From assembly GCA_035327585.1 (NCBI GenBank), contig DAOLDD010000004.1:94477-158476 (forward strand): DNA of 64,000 nucleotides, in the 5' to 3' direction. A program made the translations under genes and the position numbers. This DNA comes from JAMLJG01 sp035327585 (GTDB lineage Bacteria; Verrucomicrobiota; Kiritimatiellia; CAIVKH01). Below, piece after piece: positions 8,243 through 17,349 of this stretch (its first letter is position 1; each line of letters opens with the position of its first letter). The notes under the pieces are model-generated. The model was not told the DNA's origin. It ran no database searches and worked only from the letters and a program-made list of their open reading frames with translations.

Positions 8243-8803
8243 ATGAAACTGGATATGCATTATTACGGCGACCCGGTGCTCCGCGCGCCGGCCGCCCGCG
8301 TCGAGGCCGTCACGGACGAATTGCGCCAACTCGCCGCGGCGATGATTGAGGCGATGCACACGGAAAATGGCGTCGGCCTCGCCGCCCCGCAAATCGGCCG
8401 CTCCGTCGCGCTGTGCGTCGTCGAGCTGCCGGTCGACTACGACACCACCGAGGACGGACGCCGCCTTAACCCGGACGTTGAAATGCCGCTGGTCCTCATC
8501 AATCCGGAGATCGTCTCCATCGGGCGCAAGACCGACGTGCATGAGGAGGGCTGCCTCAGTTTCCCCGGCCTGCGCGGCAACATCGAGCGCCCCATCGACA
8601 TCACCGTCCGTTATCTCGGGCTCGACGGGCAGCCGCGCGCGCGGGCGTTTACGGATTTTCTCGCGCGCGTCATCCAGCACGAAGTCGACCACCTCAACGG
8701 CGTACTCTTCATCGACCGCATGTCCGCCGCGAAGCGGTTCGCGCTCAAAGGCAGGTTGCGGAAGCTGGAAAACGAGACCAGGGAGCGCCTCGGCCTCGCG
8801 TGA
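8243..8803 (+). CDS. def: Peptide deformylase
   Basis: A 186-residue metalloenzyme that removes the formyl group from the N-terminal Met of new proteins. All three family motifs are intact: GVGLAAPQIG, EGCLSFPGL (metal-binding Cys) and QHEVDHLNG (two metal-binding His and the catalytic Glu). Length is normal. An insertion around residues 65-85 (DYDTTEDGRRLNPDVEMP) is longer than in E. coli Def. It stands alone, divergent from the glycosyltransferase gene, and its promoter predicts an almost leaderless mRNA. Confidence 0.96.
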   Translation: MKLDMHYYGDPVLRAPAARVEAVTDELRQLAAAMIEAMHTENGVGLAAPQIGRSVALCVVELPVDYDTTEDGRRLNPDVEMPLVLINPEIVSIGRKTDVHEEGCLSFPGLRGNIERPIDITVRYLGLDGQPRARAFTDFLARVIQHEVDHLNGVLFIDRMSAAKRFALKGRLRKLENETRERLGLA

Positions 8804-8807
8804 AAAT

Positions 8808-8855
8808 TTACAACGTCTGTAAAACCTTTTTTCGCGGCTTACAACGTCTGTAAAA
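8808..8855. repeat. Two direct copies of a palindromic TTACAACGTCTGTAA motif with T-tracts
   Basis: TTACAACGTCTGTAAAA occurs at 8808-8824 and again at 8839-8855 (31-base period), each followed within a few bases by a run of six T. Each copy is an interrupted palindrome (TTACA-N5-TGTAA), the shape of an operator for a dimeric repressor. It lies in the 76-base convergent gap between def and the lipoprotein gene. A bidirectional terminator or a repressor-binding pair are both possible. Confidence 0.5.
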
Positions 8856-8879
8856 TCTTTTTTCCGCGTTGCGGCGGGA

Positions 8880-10091
8880 TTATTCCGCGGGCAGGGAGGG
8901 CGGCGTGCTCGCGAGGCGGGGGTGGAAACCGGCGGTGTAGGTTTCGCGCAAGTCGAGCAACTGTTGGACCAGCTCGTTGAGGCGCGGGTTGGCGATGTCG
9001 CCGTGGTTGGCGCAGATGTCGGGGGTGACCCGGATGACCCAGTAGGGCGTGTCGTTGTAGCGGCCTTCCACCTCGCGCAACAGGACGCGGCCGTCCTCGA
9101 TCGCCGCGCGGTGGCTCAGCAGGAAATCCGTATGGCCGTCGGTGTGCGAGGCGAGCCAGCCTTGCGACGGCTCGCCGGGTGGCGCGTCCTTGCGGTAGCT
9201 GCGAAAGATCCGCACGAACCACTGGCCGAAGGGGAAGGCCCGCTTGGTGGCGGTGTCGCCTTCCGAGGTGATGGAGGCGATGAGCGGGCCGGCGACGGGT
9301 TGCTCGCGCCCGTCCGCGCCGTCCACCACGAGCCGGACCTGGTAGCGTTTCAACACGTCGATGAAGCGCGCGACATCGACCGCGCGGTTCGCCGGGTTCG
9401 CGAGCACGACGAGGTCCACCGGGAGCGCCGCCCGGGCGATCCCGGCCCCGGTGCTGCCCTTGATCAATTCCTCGGCCATGGCGTTGAAGAGAATGCGGCC
9501 GCCCATGGAGTGCCCGTACATGATGACCTTCGAGTCGGGCTCCATCTTCGTCGTGTGCATCACGGCGTAGAGCGCTTCCTTGAGGTTGAGGGAGGCGACG
9601 CGATCCGCGGCGAGCAGGCGGTTCCAGAAGGAGACCTCGCGGCTGAACGGTTCCTTGGAAATATCCCCGCGCCAGCCGATGTAGACGCCGACGACGCGAC
9701 CGGGATGGCCGGGGTCGGTGCTGGCGTGGAAGCGTCCGGCGGACCCGGCGATTTCGCGGGCGATGCGCTGGAGGTCGCCGCGCTCGCGCGACCAGTCGGC
9801 GTTGTTCTTCCAGCCGTGGATGAACACGGGCACGACGATGCCGTCGGGGTGTTCGCGGTTGCGCTGCTGGATGAGCGCGACGGTGTCGCGCAGTTGACGC
9901 ACGTCCCAGAATTCGCCTTCGTCGTCGAATTCGATGATGCAGAGATCCGCGGTCGCCCCGGTCTCCGGGTCGCGCACGACGCGGATGTAGTCCTCCGGGG
10001 TCCGGTTGTATTGACGCAAGCCGACGCAGCCTGCGCCGGGGAGGACGCAGGCGAACAGGGCGAGGAGAAGAAGGAAGGGGCGTGGGTTCAT
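8880..10091 (-). CDS. Lipoprotein with alpha/beta-hydrolase fold
   Basis: A 403-residue protein with a signal peptide and lipobox (LPGAGC), so likely anchored in an envelope membrane. The hydrolase core shows VFIHGWKNNADW (oxyanion strand), the nucleophile elbow GHSMGG, and a late SHTDGHTDF that may carry the catalytic His. It resembles esterase/lipase-like proteins often annotated DUF900; the substrate is unknown. Its start at 10091 overlaps the stop of the winged-helix gene (ATGA), so both are one transcript. The longer in-frame extension upstream lies within that gene and was rejected. Confidence 0.75.
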   Translation of the reverse strand: MNPRPFLLLLALFACVLPGAGCVGLRQYNRTPEDYIRVVRDPETGATADLCIIEFDDEGEFWDVRQLRDTVALIQQRNREHPDGIVVPVFIHGWKNNADWSRERGDLQRIAREIAGSAGRFHASTDPGHPGRVVGVYIGWRGDISKEPFSREVSFWNRLLAADRVASLNLKEALYAVMHTTKMEPDSKVIMYGHSMGGRILFNAMAEELIKGSTGAGIARAALPVDLVVLANPANRAVDVARFIDVLKRYQVRLVVDGADGREQPVAGPLIASITSEGDTATKRAFPFGQWFVRIFRSYRKDAPPGEPSQGWLASHTDGHTDFLLSHRAAIEDGRVLLREVEGRYNDTPYWVIRVTPDICANHGDIANPRLNELVQQLLDLRETYTAGFHPRLASTPPSLPAE

Positions 10092-10663
10092 GATTTGCGG
10101 CGGGCGCCGGGCCGGGCTGGCGGGGTGGCGGACGCGATGTGGTCCAGTTCGCGGATCAGTTCGAGCAGGTCGGAGAGCGTTTTCCGGTTCGTATCGTCGA
10201 ACCCTTTGCCGATGCCAGTGGGGATGACGTAGCCGCCCTCGGGATGCCGGCAGACCAACCCTCGCTTTTCCAGTGCGCGGACCTTCCGGCGGCAGGTCTC
10301 GCGGGGGATGCCGGTGGCTGCGCTGAGCGAAAACGGATTGCAGGGCTGCAGTTTCGCCCGCGTTTGTTCGGAGGCCCAATCGACGGACTGGATGGCCTGC
10401 TTCGCCCGGCCGGAGGAGAAGTAGTGGCAGATGTTGTGATGCGCGATCTCGCCGAGCACGAGCGCGGAGAGGATGTCGCCCTGGAACTTGTGATAGAGGT
10501 TGTTGAGGTGCCGGAGGAAGAACCAGCCCATGAGGATGGAGAGTTCGTGCGGGCTCCGATCGTACAGGTCATCCGCCGAGCGGGCGGCGAGCGGCGTGCC
10601 GGCGGCGGGCGCGGCCTTGCGGGCACGGGGGTGGCGGACCTTTTTCATGTTTATATGCTCCAT
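10088..10663 (-). CDS. Winged-helix transcriptional regulator
   Basis: A 191-residue protein. The central-to-C-terminal part is a winged-helix: NPFSLSAATGIPRETCRRKVRALEKRGLVCRHPEGGYVI reads as helix, recognition helix and wing, as in MarR/Crp-like proteins (shown here in full only to locate residues 109-147; key residues are GIPRETCRRKV). The N-terminal half is helical with aromatic residues (GWFFLRHLNNLYHKF) and may sense a ligand. It is the first gene of a two-gene operon with the lipoprotein hydrolase and diverges from the DUF2860 gene across 114 bases. It may control both sides. Confidence 0.72.
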   Translation of the reverse strand: MEHINMKKVRHPRARKAAPAAGTPLAARSADDLYDRSPHELSILMGWFFLRHLNNLYHKFQGDILSALVLGEIAHHNICHYFSSGRAKQAIQSVDWASEQTRAKLQPCNPFSLSAATGIPRETCRRKVRALEKRGLVCRHPEGGYVIPTGIGKGFDDTNRKTLSDLLELIRELDHIASATPPARPGARRKS

Positions 10664-10777
10664 CGCCGCGGATGGGGCGGCAACCGGCAGACTACCCAGA
10701 ATGGGTACTCCGCCTCAAGTTCGCCATTTGATCCGCTCCGCGACCCGCGTGTATTGTTGCGCCCAGGAGGACTTATC

Positions 10778-11785
10778 ATGAAGCTGGTGTATGCCGGTTT
10801 GAGCGCGGGGTTGTTGATGGCGGTGGCGGCGGGGGCGATTGAGCCGTTGCCGGTGGAGCAGGGGTGGCACGGGTATGTGAGCCCGAGCGTCGTGGGCATG
10901 GAGTTCCGCGACAACACGGTGGTGGGCCTGGGCTCGCTGGAGCTCGGGAACGAGCGGATTGAGTCGCTGGACGCGCGTCCGGAAAAGGAGTCGGCCGGTT
11001 CCTTCTCCCTCTCCGGCGAGGTGGGCTACATGTTCACCGATCCCGGGGTGTATGTGTTTGTCGGCAACCGGCTGGAGGATTTCCTGCGCCTCGACAACAG
11101 CAGTGCGCTCGGTGCGCGGCTCGATGCGGGGCGGGTGGGGATCCTCGAGGCAAGCGCACTGTTTTCGCTGGCCCCAACCGAGGTCTGGGCGGATCCCTTC
11201 CTCACGGGCGCGGATCGCGAGGCAACGGACCGGACGTCGACGGGCGCGCGGTTCGGGGTTGCCGGGATCGGCGGCAGCCGGTTCGACGCGTCGCTCACGG
11301 TCCGCAAGGTGGAGATCGACGAGGAGCGCAGCGGCGCCTCGCTGCCGCTGACGGACGCCGAACGCGCGCTGTTGCGCCGGGATGGCGACGCGGCGCGAAT
11401 CGAGTTGCTCTACACCTGGGTCATCAATCCGCGCCATATCCTGATTCCCGCGGTGGACTTTGGCGTGTATGACGCCGATGGCGACGCGGTGGCCCGCGAG
11501 GGGGCGACGGTGCAGTTGACGCATGTCTACCAGCAGGGTCGCTTGCGCCTGATTTCGAACGCGGCCTTTCGCCAGGCCGAATTCGACGAGGTGAACCCGG
11601 TGTTCGGGTTGAAGCAGGACGAGGAGGAGTGGGTCCTGTCCGTGACGGGGATTTACGGCAACCTGTTCGACCAGCCCAACCTCTCCGGCATGGCCAGCCT
11701 GCTCGTGGCGGAACGCGATTCCGACATCGGGTTTTATGATGCGGAGGCGACGGTCGCCAGTGTAGGTTTGCTCTACAAGTTTTGA
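10778..11785 (+). CDS. DUF2860 outer-membrane beta-barrel protein
   Basis: A 335-residue protein with a signal peptide (MKLVYAGLSAGLLMAVAAGA) and a C-terminal phenylalanine (GLLYKF), the usual BAM recognition end of outer-membrane barrels. PTEVWADPFLTG and DRTSTGARFG match the DUF2860 family, proteins of about 330 residues with unknown function. Alternating polar and hydrophobic strands occur throughout. The start has a strong Shine-Dalgarno (AGGAGG, 8 bases upstream). It is divergent from the winged-helix gene, which may regulate it. Confidence 0.8.
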   Translation: MKLVYAGLSAGLLMAVAAGAIEPLPVEQGWHGYVSPSVVGMEFRDNTVVGLGSLELGNERIESLDARPEKESAGSFSLSGEVGYMFTDPGVYVFVGNRLEDFLRLDNSSALGARLDAGRVGILEASALFSLAPTEVWADPFLTGADREATDRTSTGARFGVAGIGGSRFDASLTVRKVEIDEERSGASLPLTDAERALLRRDGDAARIELLYTWVINPRHILIPAVDFGVYDADGDAVAREGATVQLTHVYQQGRLRLISNAAFRQAEFDEVNPVFGLKQDEEEWVLSVTGIYGNLFDQPNLSGMASLLVAERDSDIGFYDAEATVASVGLLYKF

Positions 11786-11834
11786 TCCTGCGCGCCCGGC
11801 GGCATGGGGCGTCGCTTTATCCCGGAGTCGATGT

Positions 11835-12905
11835 ATGAACGTTCGTGGCTGGTGTTGCGCCGCGTGGGTTTGCGCGGCGGGGTTGTTGTGGGGGTGTGGA
11901 CGCGGGGCGGTGGAACCGCCGCCGCCGTCGGCGCGTCCGGTGAAGCTGGCGGTCGCGGAGACGCGCGCGCCGGGTCGGACCTTCACCGCCTCCGGACGGA
12001 TCAAGGCCGCGCAGCGCGCGGAACTTTCGTTCGACCGCGCGGACGTGCTCGCCGAGTTGCCGGTGATCCAGGGGCAGCCGGTGCAGGCGGGCGACGTGCT
12101 TGCGCGCCTCGACACGCGCAACCTCGAGCTTGCGGAAAAGGCACGGCTCGCTGCGTTCGATGAGGCGCGCACGAATCGCGACCGGCTGCAGCGCCTCTTC
12201 GAACGGCAGGCGGTGGCGCGCGCGGACCTCGACCGGGCGCAGGCTTCCTTCGAGAACGCCGAGGCGAGCCTGCTCCAGGTGCGCAAAGACCTGGAAACCT
12301 CCGTGTTGCGCGCGCCGTTCACGGGCCGCGTCGCCGCGACGATGGCGGACCGGTTCCAACTCGTCCAGGCGCGCCAGCCGATCGTGGTGGTGCAGGACCT
12401 CTCGCGCTATGAGGTGGAAATCCAGGTGCCGGAGACGTTCATCCTCCAGGTCGGCCAGTCGACCGGCTCGCAGGTGACGGCGCGTTTCGACCAGTTGCCG
12501 GGCCTCGTGCTGCCGGTAAAGCTCAAGGATTTTACGACCGAGGCGAGCCCGGAGACGCTGACCTACAACGCGGTGTTCACGATGCAGGCGCCGGAGGGTT
12601 CCGTGTTGCTGCCCGGCATGTCCGTTTCCATCGGCATCGAATTGCAGCAGGCCGGGCCGGCGGGCGCGTGCTGGGTTCCGGAGCGCGCGCTGTTTTCCGA
12701 TGATGCGCAACGCACGCTGGTGTGGCGGGTGGATCCCGCGACGAGCCGGGTCGCGGCGCAGCCCGTGGCGATCGGCCAGCGGCGCGGCGGTTACGCGCAG
12801 GTGACGGACGGGCTCGCGGCGGGCGACCGGGTCGCCGTGTCGGGCTTGCATACGTTGCGTGATGGCGATGAAGTGCGGGCGTATGAAGCGCCCGATCGTT
12901 CGTGA
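11835..12905 (+). CDS. RND efflux periplasmic adaptor (membrane-fusion) lipoprotein
   Basis: A 356-residue HlyD/AcrA-type adaptor with a lipobox (LLWGC). It shows the lipoyl half-motif ASGRIKAAQRAELSF, a hairpin coiled coil (about residues 85-150, with FERQAVARADLDRAQASF), the second lipoyl half (LRAPFTGRVAATMADRFQLV) and beta-barrel and membrane-proximal regions. It links the inner-membrane pump to the outer-membrane channel. The pump gene follows after 7 bases and the outer-membrane factor overlaps that by 4 bases: a complete tripartite efflux operon. Confidence 0.92.
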   Translation: MNVRGWCCAAWVCAAGLLWGCGRGAVEPPPPSARPVKLAVAETRAPGRTFTASGRIKAAQRAELSFDRADVLAELPVIQGQPVQAGDVLARLDTRNLELAEKARLAAFDEARTNRDRLQRLFERQAVARADLDRAQASFENAEASLLQVRKDLETSVLRAPFTGRVAATMADRFQLVQARQPIVVVQDLSRYEVEIQVPETFILQVGQSTGSQVTARFDQLPGLVLPVKLKDFTTEASPETLTYNAVFTMQAPEGSVLLPGMSVSIGIELQQAGPAGACWVPERALFSDDAQRTLVWRVDPATSRVAAQPVAIGQRRGGYAQVTDGLAAGDRVAVSGLHTLRDGDEVRAYEAPDRS

Positions 12906-12912
12906 GCGGACC

Positions 12913-15900
12913 ATGACGATCGCCGAATACTGCATCCGGAAACGCACGATTTCCTACCTGCTCTCCGTCCTCATCCTGCTGGGCGGGCTGTCGGTCTATC
13001 CGAAGCTGGGCCGCTTCGAGGATCCCGCGATCGCGATCAAGATCTGTCCGGTCATCACGGCCTATCCCGGCGCTTCGCCGCGCGAGGTGGAGGACGAGGT
13101 CACGGAGGTGATCGAATCCGCGCTGCAAAGCATGTGGCAGGTGAAGCAGGTCACCTCGGTTTCGCAGGCGGGGCTGTCGATCGTGAAGGCGGAGTTCACG
13201 GAGACGTTCCGCAAGAGCGACCTGCCCCAGATTTTCGACGAGGTGCGGCGCAAGGTGGCGGATGCGCAGAAGGACCTGCCGCCGGGCGCGCAACCGTCCA
13301 TCGTCAACGACGACTTTGGCGATGAATACGGCATGCTGCTCGCGCTCACGGGCGACGGCTATACGCTGAAGGAGATCGAGGATTTCGCCGACTTCCTCCG
13401 CACCGAGCTGCTCCAGGTGTCCGGCGTCGCGCGCATCGTGTTTTGGGGCGTGCAGCAGGAGATGATCTACATCGAGATCTCGCGCGCGCGGCTCGGCCAG
13501 TTTGGAGTCTCGCTCGATGCGGTACTGCAAGCGCTCCAGCAGCACAACCAGGTCGTGCCCGCAGGCGTGGTCACGGAGGGTGACCGCCGCATGCGCATCC
13601 AGCTTACCGGCGCGGCGGAATCGTGGGAGACCCTCGGCGACCTTGCCCTGGTCGGGCGCGATGCCGGCACGGTGCGCTTGCGCGATGTGGCGACGCTGGT
13701 GCGCGATGTACAGGACCCCCCCACCGCGATTCTCAAGGTGAACGGCCAGCGCGCCCTCGCGATCGGCATTTCCACCGTGGAGGGCGGCAACGTGGTGGCC
13801 GTGGGCGACGCGGTCGGCGCGCGACTTCGCGAGCTGGAGTCGCGGCGGCCCGCCGGGCTTGACCTGCACATCCTTTCCTACCAGGGCGAGACGGTCGACC
13901 AGGCGGTGCGCGGGTTTGTGGTCAGCGTGTTCCAGGCGCTCGGCATCGTGGTCGGCATTTTGATGCTGTTCATGGGCCTGCGCAGTGGTGTGATCATCGG
14001 CGTGACGCTGCTGCTGATCGTCGCGGGCACGTTCCTTGTGATGCAGTTCATGGCGATCGAGCTCCAGCGCATTTCGCTGGGCGCGCTGATCGTGGCGCTC
14101 GGCATGCTGGTGGACAACGCGATCGTGGTGACCGACGGCATCCTCGTGCGCATCGGGAAGGGGGAGGACCGGATCAAGGCCGCGGGCGCGGTGGTTGGCC
14201 AGACATTCTGGCCGCTGCTCGGCGCGACCTTCGTCGCGATCATGGCGTTCGCGGCGATCGGCTTTTCGCCGGACTCGACGGGAGAATACTGCAAGTCGCT
14301 GTTCCAGGTCATCGCGATTTCGCTGCTGTTGAGCTGGCTTTTCGCGATCACGGCCACGCCGTTGATGTGCGTGGATTTCCTGAAGGCGCCGAAGAACCCC
14401 GGCGCGGCGGCGCCGGGCCGTTTCTCCGCGCGCTACCGGGCCGTGCTCGCCGCCGTGCTCGCGCGCCGCGGTTGGGTGCTGATCGTGATGACCGTGCTGC
14501 TCGCGCTGGGCATGTTCGGCTTCGGCAAGGTGAAGCCGGGCTTCTTCCCGCAGTCCGCGCGCCCCGAGTTCGTGCTGGATTACTGGCTGCCGCAGGGCAC
14601 GCACATCCAGCGCACGCTGGCCGATACGGACCGGCTCGAGCGTTTCGTGATGGAGCTGGAGGGCGTTGAGAAGGTCTCCACCTGGGTGGGCCGAGGCGCG
14701 GTCCGCTTCATGCTCGTCTATTCGCCGGAGGACGCGAATTCCGCCTATGCGCAGTTGCTGATCACCGTGCGCGATCACCGGCAGATCGACGCGGTGATGG
14801 CGCGGATTCGCGCCGAGCTCGACGCGCATTACCTCGACGCGCAGTACAAGCTGTGGAAGTTCGTGCTCGGCCCCGGCGGCGGCAGCGCGATCGAGGCCCG
14901 CTTCGCCGGCCCCGAAACCGCGGTCCTGCGCGAGCTCGTCCGGCGGGCGTCGGAAATCATGTACGCGCATCCCAACGCGGTGAATATCAAGAACGACTGG
15001 CGCCAACCCGTGCCCGTGGTGCAGGCGGTGTTGCGGTCCGAGGTCACCGCGCAAGTCGGCGTGACCCGCCCCGAAGTGGCCGCCGCGCTGGAGGTCGCAT
15101 CCGAGGGCCGCCGCGTGGGCGTATATCGCGAGGGCGACGACGTGCTTGGCATCGTCGCCCGCCTGCCCGCCGGGGAACGCAACGACATTGAACAGCTCGA
15201 CCAGATCACGGTCACGAGCCGCGTGACGGGTCGCAACGTGCCCGTCGGCCAACTCATCGGCGGTTGGGAGACCCGCTGGGAGAACGCGCTCATCCTGCGA
15301 CGCGACCGTGAACGCACGATGACCGCCCAGTGCGATCCGTCCGAAGGCCCGAGCGCCAACCTGCACGCGGCCCTGCGTCCCGCCATCGAAGCGATTCCGC
15401 TGCCCGAAGGCTATCGATTGGCGTGGGGCGGCGACTACGAGAAGTCCACGAATGCCAACGCGGGCATTGCGAGCACGATGCCGGTCACGTTCGTCGTGAT
15501 GGTGGTGCTGATCGTGATGATGTTTAATGCGATCCGCCAGCCGGTCATCATCTTCCTTACTGTTCCGCTGGCCGTCATTGGCGTGGCCGCCGGCCTGCTC
15601 GCGACCGGCGTCGCGTTCGACTTCATGGCGACGCTCGGCTTCCTGAGCCTGGCGGGCATGTTGATCAAGAACTCCATCGTGTTGATCGACCAGATGGACC
15701 TGGAGATGAAGAGCGGGAAGCGCCCGCTCGATGCGATCCTCGATTCCACGCTCGACCGCACGCGCCCCGTGCTGCTGGGCGCGGTGACGACGGTGCTCGG
15801 CCTCCTCCCGCTGCTCGGCGATGTCTTCTTCAAGGGGCTGGCCGTGGTGATCATGTTCGGCCTGTCCTTCGCGGCGATCCTCACCCTGGTGGTGGTGCCG

Positions 15901-15939
15901 GTGTTGTATGCCGCCTTCTTCAAGGTGCCCAAGCGATGA
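12913..15939 (+). CDS. RND-family inner-membrane efflux transporter
   Basis: A 1,008-residue proton-driven pump of the AcrB/MexB superfamily. There are twelve expected membrane segments in two sets. Motifs are FEDPAIAIK and ITAYPGASPREVEDEVTEVIE in the first porter domain, ALGMLVDNAIVVTDGI in the proton-relay segment (Asp in TM4), and GFLSLAGMLIKNSIVLIDQM in TM10. The long-adaptor subgroup (MMPL/AcrB-like, PYPGxxPxxVE) pumps drugs or envelope toxins. The start at 12913 (MTIAEYCIRKRTISYLL) was chosen over an upstream ATG inside the adaptor gene. Confidence 0.94.
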   Translation: MTIAEYCIRKRTISYLLSVLILLGGLSVYPKLGRFEDPAIAIKICPVITAYPGASPREVEDEVTEVIESALQSMWQVKQVTSVSQAGLSIVKAEFTETFRKSDLPQIFDEVRRKVADAQKDLPPGAQPSIVNDDFGDEYGMLLALTGDGYTLKEIEDFADFLRTELLQVSGVARIVFWGVQQEMIYIEISRARLGQFGVSLDAVLQALQQHNQVVPAGVVTEGDRRMRIQLTGAAESWETLGDLALVGRDAGTVRLRDVATLVRDVQDPPTAILKVNGQRALAIGISTVEGGNVVAVGDAVGARLRELESRRPAGLDLHILSYQGETVDQAVRGFVVSVFQALGIVVGILMLFMGLRSGVIIGVTLLLIVAGTFLVMQFMAIELQRISLGALIVALGMLVDNAIVVTDGILVRIGKGEDRIKAAGAVVGQTFWPLLGATFVAIMAFAAIGFSPDSTGEYCKSLFQVIAISLLLSWLFAITATPLMCVDFLKAPKNPGAAAPGRFSARYRAVLAAVLARRGWVLIVMTVLLALGMFGFGKVKPGFFPQSARPEFVLDYWLPQGTHIQRTLADTDRLERFVMELEGVEKVSTWVGRGAVRFMLVYSPEDANSAYAQLLITVRDHRQIDAVMARIRAELDAHYLDAQYKLWKFVLGPGGGSAIEARFAGPETAVLRELVRRASEIMYAHPNAVNIKNDWRQPVPVVQAVLRSEVTAQVGVTRPEVAAALEVASEGRRVGVYREGDDVLGIVARLPAGERNDIEQLDQITVTSRVTGRNVPVGQLIGGWETRWENALILRRDRERTMTAQCDPSEGPSANLHAALRPAIEAIPLPEGYRLAWGGDYEKSTNANAGIASTMPVTFVVMVVLIVMMFNAIRQPVIIFLTVPLAVIGVAAGLLATGVAFDFMATLGFLSLAGMLIKNSIVLIDQMDLEMKSGKRPLDAILDSTLDRTRPVLLGAVTTVLGLLPLLGDVFFKGLAVVIMFGLSFAAILTLVVVPVLYAAFFKVPKR

Positions 15940-17333
15940 ACTCCATCCCTCTTCTTGCGGCGTTCGCGCTGCTGGTTGCGTCCGCCGGTTGCGCCCGCCT
16001 CGCGGGACCCGCGTATGAGCGGCCCGCCGCGCCCGTGCCCCAGGCGTGGACCGCGCCGGCGGCGGACGAGGTGGCCACGCTGCGCACGGATTGGTGGACT
16101 GCGTTTGGCGACGCGGAGTTGACGCGGCTGATCGAACAGGCGCTGGCGGGCAACTTCGACCTGCGCGTGGCCGCGGGCCGCGTGACGCGCGCCGAGGCGC
16201 TGGCGGGCGTCGCCGCGAGCCGCCGCCTGCCGACCTTTGGCCTGAACGCGGGCGCGACGTTCGGGCGGCAGGACGTGGGGCCGGGGCCCAGCGTGAGCAC
16301 GGAGAGTTACGAGCTGGGCGCGGGGCTGAATTGGGAAATCGATCTCTGGGGCAAGCTCAAGAAAGGCGAGGCCGCGGCCGACGCCGAGGTCCGCGCCTCC
16401 GGGGCCGACTGGCGCGCAGCGTATCTCGTGGTGGCGAGCCAGGTGGCGGGCCAGTATTTCCGCCTGCGCCAGATCGACGAACTGGCCGCGCTCTACGCCC
16501 GCTTCATCGCGGCGGGTGAGCGCATCCTCGGGCTGTACGAGGCGCGTGCCGCGGAGCAACTGGTGTCCGCCGATGTTGTGCTGCGGCAGCGCGCGGAGCA
16601 GCGGCGACTGGAGCGCGAGGCGCAGGAATTGCAGCGCGAGCGGGGTACGATTGAAAACGGGCTCGCGGCGTTGCTCGGCCTGCCCGCGGGCGAATTGCGC
16701 ATCGCGCCCCTCGCGACGCGCGACGCGCTGCGCGCCGTGGCCGTTCCCGCCGGGCTGCCCGCCGACCTGCTGTCGCGCCGCCCGGATGTGCTCGCCGCGG
16801 AATATCGCGTGCTCTCCGCCTACAACCTTACCGGCCAGGCGCGGCTGGAACGGCTCCCGTCCATCGCGCTCACCGGGTCCGGGGGCAGCACCAGCGACTC
16901 CCTCGGCGGCCTGCTCTCGCAATGGTTGCTGGGCGGCGGGCCGGCGATCCGCATCCCGCTGCTCGACCCCGCGAAAAAGCGCCAGGTGGCGGTGCGCGAG
17001 GCCGAGGCGGAAATCGCCGCCGACCAATACCGCGCCGCCGTGGTGCGCGCGTTGCAGGAGGTCGAAAACGCGCTGCTGACGCTGGCCAGCCGCCGGGCGC
17101 AGGCGGAGAACGCGGATGAGGCGCTGGCCGACCTGCGCGCGGCGCAGGGCATCAACCAGATCCAGTTTGAGGAGGGCCTGCTTTCGCAGTTGCAGGTCCT
17201 TGAATCCGAACGCAGCCTGTTGCAGGGCGAACAGATCGCGCTCGACCTGCATTTCCGGCTGCTCAACGAGACGGTCACGCTCTACAAGGCGCTCGGCGGC
17301 GGCTGGCCCGCCGAAACGCCGGGCGCGGAATGA
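15936..17333 (+). CDS. NodT-type outer-membrane efflux lipoprotein
   Basis: A 465-residue TolC-like outer-membrane factor of the NodT group, with signal peptide and lipobox (VASAGC). Two homologous halves of long helices and beta strands carry the motifs WWTAFGDAELTRLIEQAL, LNWEIDLWGKLK, LSRRPDVLAAEYRVLSAY and IPLLDPAKKRQVAVREAE. It forms the exit duct for the RND pump. The start codon overlaps the pump's stop (ATGA), so it is translationally coupled. Confidence 0.93.
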   Translation: MNSIPLLAAFALLVASAGCARLAGPAYERPAAPVPQAWTAPAADEVATLRTDWWTAFGDAELTRLIEQALAGNFDLRVAAGRVTRAEALAGVAASRRLPTFGLNAGATFGRQDVGPGPSVSTESYELGAGLNWEIDLWGKLKKGEAAADAEVRASGADWRAAYLVVASQVAGQYFRLRQIDELAALYARFIAAGERILGLYEARAAEQLVSADVVLRQRAEQRRLEREAQELQRERGTIENGLAALLGLPAGELRIAPLATRDALRAVAVPAGLPADLLSRRPDVLAAEYRVLSAYNLTGQARLERLPSIALTGSGGSTSDSLGGLLSQWLLGGGPAIRIPLLDPAKKRQVAVREAEAEIAADQYRAAVVRALQEVENALLTLASRRAQAENADEALADLRAAQGINQIQFEEGLLSQLQVLESERSLLQGEQIALDLHFRLLNETVTLYKALGGGWPAETPGAE

Positions 17334-17349
17334 CGTCCCCGCTGCGCGC

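Noticed and set aside
12577..15366. Long minus-strand ORF (929 codons) opposite the RND pump
   Set aside because: It is antisense to a well-conserved transporter, is rich in His/Arg/Asp as expected for reversed GC-rich codons, and shows no domain.
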